Translations under genes and position numbers: made by a program
Notes under the pieces: model-generated
What the model saw: only the letters and a program-made list of their open reading frames with translations
What the model was told of the DNA's origin: nothing
Databases searched by the model: none
Assembly: GCF_001543325.1 (NCBI RefSeq)
Contig: NZ_CP013355.1
Coordinates: 1,084,001-1,148,000, forward strand
Length of the DNA: 64,000 nucleotides
From: Lutibacter profundi
Lineage (GTDB): Bacteria > Bacteroidota > Bacteroidia > Flavobacteriales > Flavobacteriaceae
Direction of reading: 5' to 3'
Shown: positions 23,435 to 34,466 of the stretch, piece after piece
How the letters are laid out: each line of letters starts with the position of its first letter
Numbering within the stretch: the first letter of the stretch is position 1

Positions 23435-24763
23435 CTACTCTATTTCAGCCATCTCTTTTTTAATTCCAACCATTTCTTCAAGCATATCTGTTGTAACAGA
23501 TTTAGGTCTTTCAAGTGCATAACCTAACGCCCTATCCCAAATAATATTTGATAACACACCAAATGATCTTCCTATTGAAAATAATACGGTGTAAAAATCA
23601 TATTGAGTTACGCCATAATGCCATTGAACAACACCTGATTGAGCATCTACATTTGGCCATGGATTTTTTGCCTTTCCTTGTTCTCTCAAAATATCTGGTA
23701 CAACTTTATAAAGAGCATCAACATATTTAAATAAATCATCATCTGGTAAGTTTTTTAAACAAAACTCTCGTTGAACAGTATATCTTGGATCGGTTTTACG
23801 TAAAACCGCATGTCCGTAACCAGGAATGACTTGACCTTTATTTAAAGTATCCCAAACATATTTTTTCATTTCTTCTTCTGAAGGTATTTTACCTCCCATT
23901 TGATCTTTAAGCCCTTGTAACCAACGTAATACCTCTTGGTTTGCTAAACCGTGTAATGGGCCTGCTAAACCATTAATCATAGCTGAAGTTGCATAATAAA
24001 CATCTGACAATGAACTAGCCACTAAATGACCTGTATGTGCACTAACATTTCCGCTTTCGTGATCGGCATGTATTATAAAGTACATACGTGATACATCATC
24101 ATACGGTTTATCTTTACCCATCATATAAGCAAAATTTCCACCTAAGTCTAAGTTAGGATCAGGGTATCTATGCCCATTTTCAGGATGATATAATTTGTTA
24201 TAGATATAGGCTCCAATTAATGGCATTTTTGCAATTAGGTTTGTTGCATCTTCATAAGTAGAATCCCAATAATCCATTTTACTCATCCCTTTTCTATATT
24301 TAACATTAAAATGAGATTCTCTTTCTAAACTCATTACTGCTGCTGATAATATTGCCATTGGATGACTATTGCTAGGGAAGGCATCTATAACATCCCAAAC
24401 ATAATGAGGTACTATACGTCGATTTTTAAAATCAACTTTTAATTCTTCAACTTCTATTTCTGTAGGAATTTCCCCCGTTAATAGTAAAAAATATAAACCC
24501 TCTACATATGGCATATCTGCGCCTTCTGGTTTTGGTAATTTTTCCAAAACTTCTGGTAATGTAAAACCTCTATAACGTATCCCTTCAAATGGGTCTAAAT
24601 AAGAAATATCTGTAACCAAACTTTTAATACCTCTCATACCTCCAATTGCTTGAGATACTGTCACTTGATCAATAACCTTATCTCCATATTCTTTCACTAA
24701 CTTGGTAGTTCGTAATCGGTGTTCTTGAATTTTTTCATACAACTTATCTTTCAATGTACTCAT
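23435..24763 (-). CDS. Citrate (Si)-synthase, eukaryotic-type
   Basis: 442 residues from the chosen Met (STLKDKLYEKIQEHRL). A start ten codons earlier is rejected because the promoter -7 box at 24795-24802 would place transcription inside that extension. Active-site blocks are present: HADHESGNVSAHTGHL, GLAGPLHGLANQEVLRWL and PGYGHAVLRKTDPRYTVQ. These match the dimeric mitochondrial-type enzyme rather than type II. It catalyses the same step as the neighbouring gltA product. Two types side by side suggest different regulation or conditions. It has its own promoter and terminator. Confidence 0.88.
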   Translation of the reverse strand: MSTLKDKLYEKIQEHRLRTTKLVKEYGDKVIDQVTVSQAIGGMRGIKSLVTDISYLDPFEGIRYRGFTLPEVLEKLPKPEGADMPYVEGLYFLLLTGEIPTEIEVEELKVDFKNRRIVPHYVWDVIDAFPSNSHPMAILSAAVMSLERESHFNVKYRKGMSKMDYWDSTYEDATNLIAKMPLIGAYIYNKLYHPENGHRYPDPNLDLGGNFAYMMGKDKPYDDVSRMYFIIHADHESGNVSAHTGHLVASSLSDVYYATSAMINGLAGPLHGLANQEVLRWLQGLKDQMGGKIPSEEEMKKYVWDTLNKGQVIPGYGHAVLRKTDPRYTVQREFCLKNLPDDDLFKYVDALYKVVPDILREQGKAKNPWPNVDAQSGVVQWHYGVTQYDFYTVLFSIGRSFGVLSNIIWDRALGYALERPKSVTTDMLEEMVGIKKEMAEIE

Positions 24764-24794
24764 GATATTTAATCTTTTAATAATTAATTTCACT

Positions 24795-24802
24795 CAAATT
24801 TA
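24795..24802 (-). promoter_or_regulatory. -7 box for the eukaryotic-type citrate synthase gene
   Basis: Minus strand TAAATTTG, an exact TAnnTTTG, 31 bases before the Met at 24763. It overlaps the longer alternative start at 24793, which decides in favour of the shorter protein. Confidence 0.55.
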
Positions 24803-24932
24803 CGACCCAAACACTCGAATAAAACTGATATTTATCATATTCATTTTGTAATGTAACAATAATCACTCTGAAAAACAGCAGTTTGCAACTTAACATACTG
24901 ATTTAAATTTGATATTCAGGTATCTTTTATTC

Positions 24933-24967
24933 AAAAAAAAACCAGCAAAGAAAACTTCACTGGTTTT
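24933..24967 (-). terminator. Rho-independent terminator after eno
   Basis: Stem AAAACCAG/CTGGTTTT extended by three more bases with two mismatches. On the minus strand it is followed by eight or more T residues. Confidence 0.7.
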
Positions 24968-25020
24968 AAAATTTTATGAATCTTAACTTAAATTAAGATT
25001 AAAAATATGTTTTACTAATA

Positions 25021-26319
<1,299 letters not shown>

Positions 26320-26339
26320 TTAATGGTTATTTTCTTATT

Positions 26340-26347
26340 CAAAGTTA
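26340..26347 (-). promoter_or_regulatory. -7 box for eno
   Basis: Minus strand TAACTTTG, an exact TAnnTTTG match, 32 bases before the enolase start. No well-spaced TTG upstream was found. Confidence 0.4.
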
Positions 26348-26414
26348 CAAATAAAAAGGTTAAATTATCTTAGTTACAAAACCTTTTATACGATAACGTT
26401 TTCGTTTTAAAATT

Positions 26415-26449
26415 AAAAAACCACTAAGATACTATATTAGTGGTTTTTT
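26415..26449 (-). terminator. Rho-independent terminator after carA
   Basis: Perfect 13-bp stem AAAAAACCACTAA/TTAGTGGTTTTTT. It begins two bases after the carA stop codon on the minus strand and is followed by a T/A-rich run. Confidence 0.8.
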
Positions 26450-26451
26450 AT

Positions 26452-27558
26452 TTATTTTTTTGATTTTTTAATATTCTCTATGAACTGATCAAACAGATAG
26501 GATGAATCGTGTGGGCCTGGACTGGCTTCTGGGTGGTACTGAACTGAAAAACAATTTTTATTTATCATTTTCATACCTGCCAAAGTTTCATCATTTAAAT
26601 GAATATGTGTTATCTCAAAATCTGGATGGTTTTCAACATCTTCTTTTTTCACTACAAAACCATGGTTTTGAGAGGTTATTTCTCCTTTTCCTGTTATTAA
26701 ATTTTTAACAGGATGATTAATACCCCTATGTCCGTTATGCATTTTATAGGTGGTAATATTACTGGCCAAAGCAATTACCTGATGCCCCAAGCAAATACCA
26801 AATAAAGGTAAATTTCTTTTTATAATTTCTTTTGCTAAATTTTGAGCTTCTTTTAAAGGTTCTGGGTCACCTGGTCCATTTGACAGGAAAAATCCATCAG
26901 GGTTAAAGTCATTCATCTCTTTAAAAGAAGTATTAAATGGAAATACTTTAATATAACAATCTCTTTTTGCTAAATTTTTTAAAATATTCTTTTTTATACC
27001 TAAATCAAGTGCTGATATTTTATAGCTAGAATTTTCATCTCCAAAAAAATAAGGCTCTTTTGTAGAGACTTTCGAAGCTAATTCTAACCCTTTCATTTTA
27101 GGAGTTAATTTTAACTGTTCTTTTAAATTCTCAATATCAGTCTCTGTAGATATTACAGCATTCATAGCTCCTTTATCTCTAATGTATCGAACAACTGCTC
27201 TAGTATCTACGTTAGAGATGGCCATTATATTTTGTTTTTCAAAATAATTTTTAAGTGAATCTTGGGAGCCATATCGTGAATAATTGAAACTGAAATTTTT
27301 ACAAACTAATCCTGAAATTTTAATTGTATCAGATTCATTTTCTTTTTCATTTACACCATAATTACCAATATGTGCATTTGTTGATAACATTATTTGTCCG
27401 AAATAGGATGGGTCAGTAAATACCTCTTGGTAACCCGTCATAGCAGTATTAAAACAAATTTCACCAAAAGAGGTACCATCTTTACCTATTGACATACCTT
27501 CGAACACGGTTCCATCAGCTAATAATAAAATTGCTTTTTTGTGTTTTGTATAGTTCAT
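26452..27558 (-). CDS. carA: Carbamoyl-phosphate synthase small subunit
   Basis: 368 residues. The N-terminal CPSase domain (LADGTVFEGMSIGKDGTSFG, NTAMTGYQEVFTDPSYFGQ) is followed by a class I glutamine amidotransferase domain with the nucleophile Cys in LFGICLGHQ, and HPEASPGP near the end. It supplies ammonia from glutamine to the large subunit for carbamoyl phosphate, used in pyrimidine and arginine synthesis. No carB is adjacent. In related genomes carA often stands between rplQ and eno, as here. It is 105 bases from rplQ, with a terminator between. Confidence 0.95.
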   Translation of the reverse strand: MNYTKHKKAILLLADGTVFEGMSIGKDGTSFGEICFNTAMTGYQEVFTDPSYFGQIMLSTNAHIGNYGVNEKENESDTIKISGLVCKNFSFNYSRYGSQDSLKNYFEKQNIMAISNVDTRAVVRYIRDKGAMNAVISTETDIENLKEQLKLTPKMKGLELASKVSTKEPYFFGDENSSYKISALDLGIKKNILKNLAKRDCYIKVFPFNTSFKEMNDFNPDGFFLSNGPGDPEPLKEAQNLAKEIIKRNLPLFGICLGHQVIALASNITTYKMHNGHRGINHPVKNLITGKGEITSQNHGFVVKKEDVENHPDFEITHIHLNDETLAGMKMINKNCFSVQYHPEASPGPHDSSYLFDQFIENIKKSKK

Positions 27559-27604
27559 ATATAAATTTACACTTATTAGTAATTAATAACTTCGTTTTCA
27601 AATA

Positions 27605-27639
27605 TAAAAAAAAGGATAAACTATTTAAAGTCTATCCTT
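27605..27639 (-). terminator. Terminator of the ribosomal-protein superoperon (after rplQ)
   Basis: Stem AAGGATAAACT/AGTCTATCCTT with one mismatch and a 6-base loop. On the minus strand it is followed by seven T residues. It lies 25 bases after the rplQ stop and separates the superoperon from carA. Confidence 0.75.
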
Positions 27640-27663
27640 GTTAATGTTATTAAAGAGTTTTCA

Positions 27664-28131
27664 TTAATTTGTTTCTTTATTTTCCTCAGTAGTTTCAATA
27701 GCTTTTTCAGATTTCTTAGTTTTACCTCTACGAGTGGTTTTCTTTTTCTTAGTCCCGTTAGGATTGTAAGTTGTATTATAATCAACTAATTCTACCATTG
27801 CCATAGGTGCATTATCTCCCTGACGATTTCCTAACTTAATAATACGAACATAACCTCCTGGTCTTTCAGCAACTTTAACAGAAACTTCTTTAAATAATTC
27901 AGTAACTGCATATTTATTTCTTAAGTAACTAAAAACAACTCTACGGTTATGGGTAGTATCATTTTTAGATTTTGTAATTAAAGGCTCAACAAATTGACGT
28001 AAGGCTTTTGCTTTAGCAACTGTTGTATTAATTCGTTTATGCTCAATTAAAGAACAAGCCATATTAGCAAACATAGCTTTTCTATGAGCTGTTTGTCTTC
28101 CTAAGTGATTAAATTTCTTTCCGTGTCTCAT
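27664..28131 (-). CDS. rplQ: 50S ribosomal protein L17
   Basis: 155 residues. The L17 core ([48 protein letters not shown]) fills the first 120 residues. A Lys/Glu-rich tail of about 35 residues follows, as is common in Bacteroidota. It sits on the large subunit near the exit tunnel. It is the last gene of the superoperon, 38 bases after rpoA, and is followed by a terminator. Confidence 0.97.
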   Translation of the reverse strand: MRHGKKFNHLGRQTAHRKAMFANMACSLIEHKRINTTVAKAKALRQFVEPLITKSKNDTTHNRRVVFSYLRNKYAVTELFKEVSVKVAERPGGYVRIIKLGNRQGDNAPMAMVELVDYNTTYNPNGTKKKKTTRRGKTKKSEKAIETTEENKETN

Positions 28132-28169
28132 TTTCTATATCTTATCTTAATTAAAACTTTCGTTTTAAA

Positions 28170-29162
28170 TTAATCTTTGTCTAATTTATATTTACCCAAA
28201 TCCATTCCAAAGTTTAAACCTTTATTATGAACCAATTCATCTAGTTCGGTTAAAGATTTTTTACCAAAATTACGGAACTTCATCAAATCATTTTTGTTGA
28301 AAGATACTAAGTCTCCTAAAGTATCAACTTCAGCAGCTTTTAAACAGTTTAATGCTCTAACTGATAAATCCATGTCAACCAATTTAGTTTTAAGTAATTG
28401 GCGCATATGTAATGATTCTTCATCATAGGTTTCTGTTTGAGCTATCTCATCTGCTTCTAAAGTAATACGCTCATCTGAGAATAACATAAAGTGATGAATT
28501 AATATTTTGGCTGCTTCTGTTAAAGCATCTTTAGGTGTTATTGAGCCGTCAGTAGTAATATCAAATACTAATTTTTCATAATCTGTTTTTTGTTCTACAC
28601 GAAAATTTTCAACAGCATATTTAACGTTGATTATTGGTGTAAAAATTGAGTCTGTAAAAATTGTACCCAATGCAACACCCGATTTTTTATTTTCTTCAGC
28701 AGGTACAAAACCTCTACCTTTCTCTATTGAAATTTCAAAATCTAATTTAACTGATTTTTCCATATTACAAAGAACTAAATCATGATTTAGTACTTGAAAT
28801 CCTGAAATAAATTTCTGTAAATCACCAGCAGTTAATTGTTCTTGATTAGAAATAGAAATATTCACTATTTCTTTATCAGAATCCTCTATTTGTTTTTTAA
28901 AACGTACTTGCTTTAAATTCAGTATAATTTCAGTTACATCTTCAACAACACCTTTAATTGTTGAAAATTCATGTTCAATACCTTCAATACGAAGTGATGT
29001 TATTGCAAAACCCTCTAATGAAGATAGTAACACTCTTCTTAAAGCATTACCAACAGTTAAACCAAACCCAGGTTCTAACGGTCTAAATTCAAATCTACCA
29101 CTAAAATCGGTAGAATCAATCATAATTACTTTATCGGGTTTCTGAAAATTTAAAATTGCCAT
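28170..29162 (-). CDS. rpoA: RNA polymerase alpha subunit
   Basis: 330 residues. The N-terminal assembly domain contains [20 protein letters not shown] and [11 protein letters not shown]. The C-terminal domain, which contacts activators and UP elements, is visible from about residue 245 to 320 ([31 protein letters not shown]). Both are complete. It lies 22 bases after rpsD and before rplQ, the standard alpha-operon order. Confidence 0.98.
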   Translation of the reverse strand: MAILNFQKPDKVIMIDSTDFSGRFEFRPLEPGFGLTVGNALRRVLLSSLEGFAITSLRIEGIEHEFSTIKGVVEDVTEIILNLKQVRFKKQIEDSDKEIVNISISNQEQLTAGDLQKFISGFQVLNHDLVLCNMEKSVKLDFEISIEKGRGFVPAEENKKSGVALGTIFTDSIFTPIINVKYAVENFRVEQKTDYEKLVFDITTDGSITPKDALTEAAKILIHHFMLFSDERITLEADEIAQTETYDEESLHMRQLLKTKLVDMDLSVRALNCLKAAEVDTLGDLVSFNKNDLMKFRNFGKKSLTELDELVHNKGLNFGMDLGKYKLDKD

Positions 29163-29184
29163 AATTGAATTGGTATCTTTAAAA

Positions 29185-29790
29185 TTATTTAGAGTATAAC
29201 TCTACTATTAATTGTTCCTTAATATTTTCTGGAATTTGCATTCTTTCTGGTACACTTACAAAATTACCTTGTTTAGTCTCAGAATTCCAAGAAAGCCATT
29301 CGTAAACATCATTTCTATTAGCTAAAGAATTTTCAATAGCAGCCAATGATTTTGATTTTTCTCTTACAGCAACAACATCTCCAGCATTTAATGAAAATGA
29401 AGGAATATTTACTAACTCACCATTTACTGTAATATGACGATGAGAAACTAATTGGCGTGCTGCACTACGACTAGGTGCTATACCCAATCTATATACTACA
29501 TTATCTAAGCGAGATTCACAAAGTTGTAATAAAATTTCACCTGTAATACCTTTACTACTAGATGCCTTTTTAAATAAATTTGAAAATTGTTTTTCTAAGA
29601 TACCGTAAGTATATTTTGCTTTTTGCTTTTCGGCTAACTGGATTGCGTATTCAGATTTTTTTCCTCTACGTCTATTGTTTCCGTGTTGTCCTGGAGGATA
29701 GTTTCTTTTTTCAAAAGATTTATCTTCTCCAAAAATTGCTTCTCCGAATTTACGGGCAATTTTAGTTTTTGGTCCTGTATATCTTGCCAT
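29185..29790 (-). CDS. rpsD: 30S ribosomal protein S4
   Basis: 201 residues, with the 16S-binding N-terminal region ([40 protein letters not shown]) and the S4 RNA-binding fold ([28 protein letters not shown]). S4 starts small-subunit assembly and in other bacteria represses its own mRNA. The 84-base gap before it is one of only three long gaps in the superoperon and contains a palindromic structure (29806-29854). The N-terminal region lacks the zinc-binding Cys set, as in the Cys-free S4 form. Confidence 0.98.
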   Translation of the reverse strand: MARYTGPKTKIARKFGEAIFGEDKSFEKRNYPPGQHGNNRRRGKKSEYAIQLAEKQKAKYTYGILEKQFSNLFKKASSSKGITGEILLQLCESRLDNVVYRLGIAPSRSAARQLVSHRHITVNGELVNIPSFSLNAGDVVAVREKSKSLAAIENSLANRNDVYEWLSWNSETKQGNFVSVPERMQIPENIKEQLIVELYSK

Positions 29791-29805
29791 TTTTTATAGT
29801 TAAGT

Positions 29806-29854
29806 GATAGGGATTATGAATTAAGGCTAATCCTTCGATAATCTAAATCCTATC
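29806..29854 (-). promoter_or_regulatory. Palindromic leader before rpsD, candidate S4 control element
   Basis: The outer arms GATAGGGATTA (29806-29816) and TAAATCCTATC (29844-29854) are near-complementary. An inner pair GGATTA/TAATCC offers an alternative hairpin. The structure occupies the 84-base rpsK-rpsD gap, whereas most gaps in this operon are below 25 bases. Autogenous control by S4 is an inference. Confidence 0.35.
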
Positions 29855-29874
29855 TGTTAAAATTTAAATAATTA

Positions 29875-30258
29875 TTATACTCTTCTTCTTTTAGGAGGTC
29901 TACATCCATTGTGCGGTGCAGGAGTTACATCAATAATTTCAGAAACTTCAATTCCAAAATTATGAATAGATCTAATTGCTGATTCTCTTCCATTACCTGG
30001 TCCTTTCACATATACCTTTACTTTTCTCATTCCTGCTTCATGTGCTACTTTTGCACAATCTTCAGCAGCTAATTGAGCGGCATAAGGAGTGTTCTTCTTA
30101 GAACCCCTAAATCCCATTTTCCCAGCTGATGACCAAGAAATTACATCTCCTTTTTTATTAGTTAAAGATATAATTATATTGTTGAATGAAGCTGTGATAT
30201 GTGCCTCACCAACTGTCTCAACAATAACTTTACGTTTTTTTGAACTTGCTTTCGCCAT
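29875..30258 (-). CDS. rpsK: 30S ribosomal protein S11
   Basis: 127 residues. The family blocks [40 protein letters not shown] and the very basic end [13 protein letters not shown] are present. S11 lies on the platform of the small subunit near the mRNA exit. It is 12 bases after rpsM and followed by the long leader of rpsD. The gene is complete and ordinary. Confidence 0.98.
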   Translation of the reverse strand: MAKASSKKRKVIVETVGEAHITASFNNIIISLTNKKGDVISWSSAGKMGFRGSKKNTPYAAQLAAEDCAKVAHEAGMRKVKVYVKGPGNGRESAIRSIHNFGIEVSEIIDVTPAPHNGCRPPKRRRV

Positions 30259-30270
30259 AATATTTAGTTA

Positions 30271-30645
30271 TTATTTAGTTGCTTTTTTCTTGTTAGCTAC
30301 AGTTTTACGCTTACCTTTTCTAGTTCTAGAATTATTTTTAGTTCTTTGACCTCTTAAAGGTAATCCAGATCTATGACGAATACCTCTATAACATCCAATA
30401 TCCATTAAACGTTTAATGTTTATTTGAATTTCAGAACGTAATTCACCTTCAATTCTGTACTCTCCTACTTGCTCTCTAATGTCGTGAATTTCCTGATCAG
30501 TCCAATCTTGAACTTTTGTACCTTCATCAACTTTTGCTGTAGCTAAAATTTCTTTAGCTCTACTTTTACCTATTCCAAATATGTATGTTAAAGCTATTAC
30601 ACCTCTCTTGTTTTTTGGAATATCAATACCTGCTATTCTTGCCAT
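30271..30645 (-). CDS. rpsM: 30S ribosomal protein S13
   Basis: 124 residues. [20 protein letters not shown] and the helix-two-turns-helix [14 protein letters not shown] are followed by the conserved [20 protein letters not shown] and a basic tail. S13 forms head-to-subunit bridges and touches P-site tRNA. It is two bases after rpmJ, as in the usual rpmJ-rpsM-rpsK-rpsD order. Confidence 0.98.
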   Translation of the reverse strand: MARIAGIDIPKNKRGVIALTYIFGIGKSRAKEILATAKVDEGTKVQDWTDQEIHDIREQVGEYRIEGELRSEIQINIKRLMDIGCYRGIRHRSGLPLRGQRTKNNSRTRKGKRKTVANKKKATK

Positions 30646-30647
30646 AA

Positions 30648-30764
30648 CTATCCTTGTCTTTGTTTAAATCTAGGATTCTTTTTATTGATTACATATAATC
30701 TGCCTTTTCTACGCACAATTTTGCACTCGGCACTTCTCTTTTTTATTGATGTTCTAACTTTCAT
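30648..30764 (-). CDS. rpmJ: 50S ribosomal protein L36, zinc-free form
   Basis: A 38-residue gene between infA and rpsM. The product begins [20 protein letters not shown] and ends NPRFKQRQG. Only one Cys is left (Cys14), so the four-ligand zinc site of the classic L36 is absent; this is the C-minus form, which matches the C-minus S14 in the same operon. It lies 10 bases after infA and two before rpsM. Confidence 0.93.
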   Translation of the reverse strand: MKVRTSIKKRSAECKIVRRKGRLYVINKKNPRFKQRQG

Positions 30765-30774
30765 CGTTTATACT

Positions 30775-30990
30775 TTAATATCTGTAAGTAATTCTTGCTT
30801 TTGTTAAATCATATGGGCTCATTTCTAACTTCACTTTATCACCTGGTAATAATTTAATGTAATGCATACGCATTTTACCTGAGATGTGAGCTGTTACAAT
30901 ATGCCCATTTTCCAACTCTACACGAAACATTGCATTTGACAATGCTTCTGTTATTGTACCATCTTGTTGTATTGCTGGTTGTTTTGCCAT
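30775..30990 (-). CDS. infA: Translation initiation factor IF-1
   Basis: 71 residues, the normal IF-1 size, forming a single OB fold: [40 protein letters not shown] and [14 protein letters not shown] are the typical strands and end. It occupies the A site during initiation. It sits four bases after secY and before rpmJ, the expected position. Confidence 0.97.
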   Translation of the reverse strand: MAKQPAIQQDGTITEALSNAMFRVELENGHIVTAHISGKMRMHYIKLLPGDKVKLEMSPYDLTKARITYRY

Positions 30991-30994
30991 TTTA

Positions 30995-32329
30995 TTATGC
31001 TAATGATTTTCTTTTAGTTCCTTTTTTCATTAAACCATCATAATGTCGATTTAATAAATGTGAGTTAATTTGTTGAATAGTATCAATAGCTACACCAACC
31101 ATAATTAACAATGATGTTCCTCCATAAAATAAAGCCCAAGATTGTGTTAACCCAAAATTAATAACTATTGATGGTAAAATTGCCACTAAAGCTAAAAATA
31201 AAGATCCTGGAAATGTAATTAAAGATAAAATTCTATCCAATAACTCCCCTGTATCTTTCCCTGGTCTAATTCCAGGTATAAAACCTCCACTTCTTTTTAA
31301 ATCATCTGCCATTTTATTGGTAGGTATTGTAATTGCGGTATAAAAATAACTAAATATTATAATTAAAAAAGCAAACAATAAATTATACCATAGGCCAAAC
31401 ATATTGGAAAACTCAATTCCAATAGTTTTTACGGTTTGATTGTCAGATCCTGCCATCAATGCAGGTGCAAACATAATTGCTTGTGCAAATATAATTGGCA
31501 TTACACCTGATGAATTTAATTTTAGTGGAATATAATCTCTTGCCCCAGCTACATTCTTAATATTACCGGCTACAGTTTTTCTTGCATATTGAACCGGTAT
31601 TCTACGAACTGCTGTAACTAAATAAACTGAAACTAGAATTACTAAAAGCCAAACTATTATTTCAATCAAAATCATTATTAATCCACCATTGGATGCTGTA
31701 ACTTTTGAAACAGCTTCTTGTATAAAAGCACCTGGAAAACGAGCAATTATACCAATCATAATTAACAATGATATACCATTACCAATACCTTTATCTGTTA
31801 TTTTTTCACCCAACCACATAGCAAAAATAGTTCCTGCAGTTAATACCACCATAGATGTTATCCAAAACATACTTCCGCTAATATAAAATGCTGATTCAGG
31901 AATTAACCTATATATATTAGCAATATAAGTAGGCCCTTGAACCATTGTAATAGCAATAGTTAACCAACGTGTAATTTGATTTATTTTTTTTCTTCCACTT
32001 TCACCATCTTTTTGTAGTTTTTGTAAATATGGAACCGCAATTCCCATTAATTGCACTACAATTGAAGCAGAAATATAAGGCATAATACCCAATGCTACTA
32101 CTGATGCTTTTGCAAAAGCTCCACCAGTAAACATGTCTAACAATCCTAATATTCCACCACCGCTGGTTTGGTTTTTAAGAGCTGCCTGAGCAACAGAAAT
32201 ATCAATACCTGGAAGTGGTACCTGTGCGGCAAAACGATAAATTGCCATAAATCCAAGTGTTAATAGAATCTTATTTCTAAGTTCTTCTATACTCCAAATG
32301 TCTCTAATGGTTTGAATTAATTTTTTCAT
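30995..32329 (-). CDS. secY: Protein translocase subunit SecY
   Basis: 444 residues with ten predicted membrane helices. [20 protein letters not shown] is the cytoplasmic start, the plug region follows PLPGIDIS, and later motifs such as [19 protein letters not shown] are diagnostic. SecY forms the export channel with SecE and SecG, which are not in this window. It lies 12 bases after rplO, as in nearly all bacterial spc operons. Confidence 0.98.
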   Translation of the reverse strand: MKKLIQTIRDIWSIEELRNKILLTLGFMAIYRFAAQVPLPGIDISVAQAALKNQTSGGGILGLLDMFTGGAFAKASVVALGIMPYISASIVVQLMGIAVPYLQKLQKDGESGRKKINQITRWLTIAITMVQGPTYIANIYRLIPESAFYISGSMFWITSMVVLTAGTIFAMWLGEKITDKGIGNGISLLIMIGIIARFPGAFIQEAVSKVTASNGGLIMILIEIIVWLLVILVSVYLVTAVRRIPVQYARKTVAGNIKNVAGARDYIPLKLNSSGVMPIIFAQAIMFAPALMAGSDNQTVKTIGIEFSNMFGLWYNLLFAFLIIIFSYFYTAITIPTNKMADDLKRSGGFIPGIRPGKDTGELLDRILSLITFPGSLFLALVAILPSIVINFGLTQSWALFYGGTSLLIMVGVAIDTIQQINSHLLNRHYDGLMKKGTKRKSLA

Positions 32330-32341
32330 CTATAATAATTA

Positions 32342-32794
32342 TTATAACGTTTCAGCTGAACCACCTGCTTTTTCAATAGCAGCCTTTGCAGTTGCAGTAT
32401 ATTTATGAACAGTTACATTTAATTTTGCTTTTAATTCTCCATCTCCTAGAATTTTAACTAGGTCATTTTTACCAGCCAAACGGTTCTCAATTAAAACATC
32501 TAATGTTACAGTATCTTTAATTATATTTTTATCAACCAATTCTTGTAATTTATGTAAGTTTACTCCTACATATTCTTTACGATTAATATTTGTAAAACCA
32601 AATTTAGGAACACGTCTTTGTAAAGGCATTTGACCTCCTTCAAAACCAACTTTTCTAGAGTATCCCGAACGAGATTTAGCTCCTTTATGACCTCTTGTTG
32701 CCGTACCTCCCTTTCCTGAACCTTGTCCTCTACCTACACGCTTACCTTGTGTTTTAACCGATCCTTTTGCAGGTTGTAAGTTATTTAATGTCAT
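32342..32794 (-). CDS. rplO: 50S ribosomal protein L15
   Basis: 150 residues. The long basic Gly-rich N-terminus (GKRVGRGQGSGKGGTATRGH) that threads into 23S rRNA is followed by GFEGGQMPLQRRVPKFGF and the globular domain. L15 is a late assembly protein. It lies 14 bases after rpmD and directly before secY. Confidence 0.98.
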   Translation of the reverse strand: MTLNNLQPAKGSVKTQGKRVGRGQGSGKGGTATRGHKGAKSRSGYSRKVGFEGGQMPLQRRVPKFGFTNINRKEYVGVNLHKLQELVDKNIIKDTVTLDVLIENRLAGKNDLVKILGDGELKAKLNVTVHKYTATAKAAIEKAGGSAETL

Positions 32795-32808
32795 CTTTTT
32801 ATAAAATA

Positions 32809-32991
32809 TTATTTAATTTCTTCAATAGAAACTAAGTGTTTAACCGTATTTACCATTCCAATAATTGCTGGAGTAGCATCATGTTCAACAACTTGATTCA
32901 TTTTATGCAAACCAAGCGCCTCAAGAGTTCTTTTCTGATTTTGAGGTCGTCTAATTTTACTTCGTACTTGTGTTACTTTTATTTTCGCCAT
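32809..32991 (-). CDS. rpmD: 50S ribosomal protein L30
   Basis: 60 residues, the short bacterial form. KIKVTQVRSKIRRPQNQKRT and LEALGLHKMNQVVEHDATPA show the ferredoxin-like L30 fold. The gene is 12 bases after rpsE. Complete and ordinary. Confidence 0.97.
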   Translation of the reverse strand: MAKIKVTQVRSKIRRPQNQKRTLEALGLHKMNQVVEHDATPAIIGMVNTVKHLVSIEEIK

Positions 32992-33003
32992 CGTAATACT
33001 TTT

Positions 33004-33528
33004 TTAACCATTAAATACTTTTTCCAAAGAAATTCCTCTCTCTTTGGCAATCATACCTGCACTACGAAGCTGCAATAACGCATCAAATGTTGCTTTTACA
33101 ACATTATGAGGGTTTGATGAACCTTGTGATTTTGAAAGTACATCATGTACTCCTACAGACTCCAGTACGGCACGTACTGCTCCACCAGCAATAACTCCAG
33201 TACCATGTGAAGCAGGCTTTAAAAACACTCTTGCTCCACCATATTTACCTTTTTGTTCATGAGGTAATGTTTTCTTGATAATTGGAATTCTAACTAAGTT
33301 TTTCTTAGCGTCTTCAATCGCTTTTGCAATTGCAGATGCCACATCTTTAGATTTACCTAATCCTTGGCCTACAACTCCATTCCCATTTCCAACCACAACA
33401 ATAGCTGAGAAACCAAAAGCTCTACCACCCTTAGTTACTTTTGTAACTCTTTGCACACCAACTAGGTGATCTTGTAGTTCTAACCCGCTAGGTTTAACTC
33501 TTTCTACGTTTTTGTATTTATGATACAT
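33004..33528 (-). CDS. rpsE: 30S ribosomal protein S5
   Basis: 174 residues. The N-terminal double-stranded-RNA-like domain ([40 protein letters not shown]) and the C-terminal domain ([20 protein letters not shown]) are intact. S5 contributes to decoding accuracy at the mRNA entry. It is four bases after rplR. Confidence 0.98.
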   Translation of the reverse strand: MYHKYKNVERVKPSGLELQDHLVGVQRVTKVTKGGRAFGFSAIVVVGNGNGVVGQGLGKSKDVASAIAKAIEDAKKNLVRIPIIKKTLPHEQKGKYGGARVFLKPASHGTGVIAGGAVRAVLESVGVHDVLSKSQGSSNPHNVVKATFDALLQLRSAGMIAKERGISLEKVFNG

Positions 33529-33532
33529 AATA

Positions 33533-33886
33533 TTAAAATTTTAAACCTGCTTCTCTTGCAGCTTCTGCTAGAGCTTTAACTCTACCGTGATACAAAAATC
33601 CATTTCTGTCAAATGCAACTGTTTCAACACCTGCTTTAATTGCTTTTTCAGCGATATTTTTACCAACTAATTTTGCAACTTCTGACTTTGAACCTACTGA
33701 TTCAATTTCTTTATCTCTTGATGATACAGATATTAAAGTAACACCCGATTTATCATCTACTAATTGAGCATACATTTCTTTATTACTTCTAAATACAGAC
33801 AATCTAGGTCTAGAAGCTGTTCCAAAAATAATTTTTCTAATTCTATGCTTAATTCTTTGTCTTCTTTCAAGCTTTGATAATGCCAT
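33533..33886 (-). CDS. rplR: 50S ribosomal protein L18
   Basis: 117 residues. The motif [20 protein letters not shown] and the ending [26 protein letters not shown] (split here) are characteristic. L18 binds 5S rRNA together with L5. It lies 17 bases after rplF. Normal length. Confidence 0.98.
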   Translation of the reverse strand: MALSKLERRQRIKHRIRKIIFGTASRPRLSVFRSNKEMYAQLVDDKSGVTLISVSSRDKEIESVGSKSEVAKLVGKNIAEKAIKAGVETVAFDRNGFLYHGRVKALAEAAREAGLKF

Positions 33887-33903
33887 AATACTTTTCTATA
33901 TTA

Positions 33904-34449
33904 TTATGCAGATTTACCTGCTTTTCTTCTTAATAATTCTCCAACAAATTTAACTCCTTTTCCTTTGTAAGGCTCTGGTTTACGTAAAGAACGAATCTTA
34001 GCCGCAACAGCTCCTACAAGTTGTTTATCAAATGAAGTTAATTTAACAATTGGGTTTTTTCCTTTTTCTGATATAGTTTCAACTTTAACTTCAGGAGCAA
34101 CATCTAAAACTATATTGTGTGAAAATCCTAGGGCTAAATCTAAAACTTGACCTTGATTACTAGCTCTATACCCTACACCAACAAGTTCTAATTCTTTAGT
34201 CCAACCTTTTGAAACACCAATAATCATATTGTTCAATAAAGCTCTATATAAACCATGCTTTGCTTTATGGCTTTTACTATCAGATGGCCGTTGTAAAGTA
34301 ATTTTACCTTCTTCAACTTCAACCTTAATATCATCTGTAATTTCTTGAGATAACTCTCCCAATTTACCCTTTATAGTAACAATGTTCTCATTAATTTTAA
34401 ATGTAACACCTTCTGGTAACGTAATTGGGTTATTTCCTATTCTTGACAT
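33904..34449 (-). CDS. rplF: 50S ribosomal protein L6
   Basis: 181 residues made of the two repeated L6 domains. MSRIGNNPITLPEGVTFKIN opens the first, and the end PEPYKGKGVKFVGELLRRKA is the C-terminal signature. L6 lies near the factor-binding site. It is 17 bases after rpsH. Confidence 0.98.
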   Translation of the reverse strand: MSRIGNNPITLPEGVTFKINENIVTIKGKLGELSQEITDDIKVEVEEGKITLQRPSDSKSHKAKHGLYRALLNNMIIGVSKGWTKELELVGVGYRASNQGQVLDLALGFSHNIVLDVAPEVKVETISEKGKNPIVKLTSFDKQLVGAVAAKIRSLRKPEPYKGKGVKFVGELLRRKAGKSA

Positions 34450-34466
34450 CTTTGTTTAGTTCTTTA

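Noticed and set aside
30089-30349. Plus-strand frame across rpsK and rpsM
   Set aside because: It runs opposite two conserved ribosomal genes and has no independent support.
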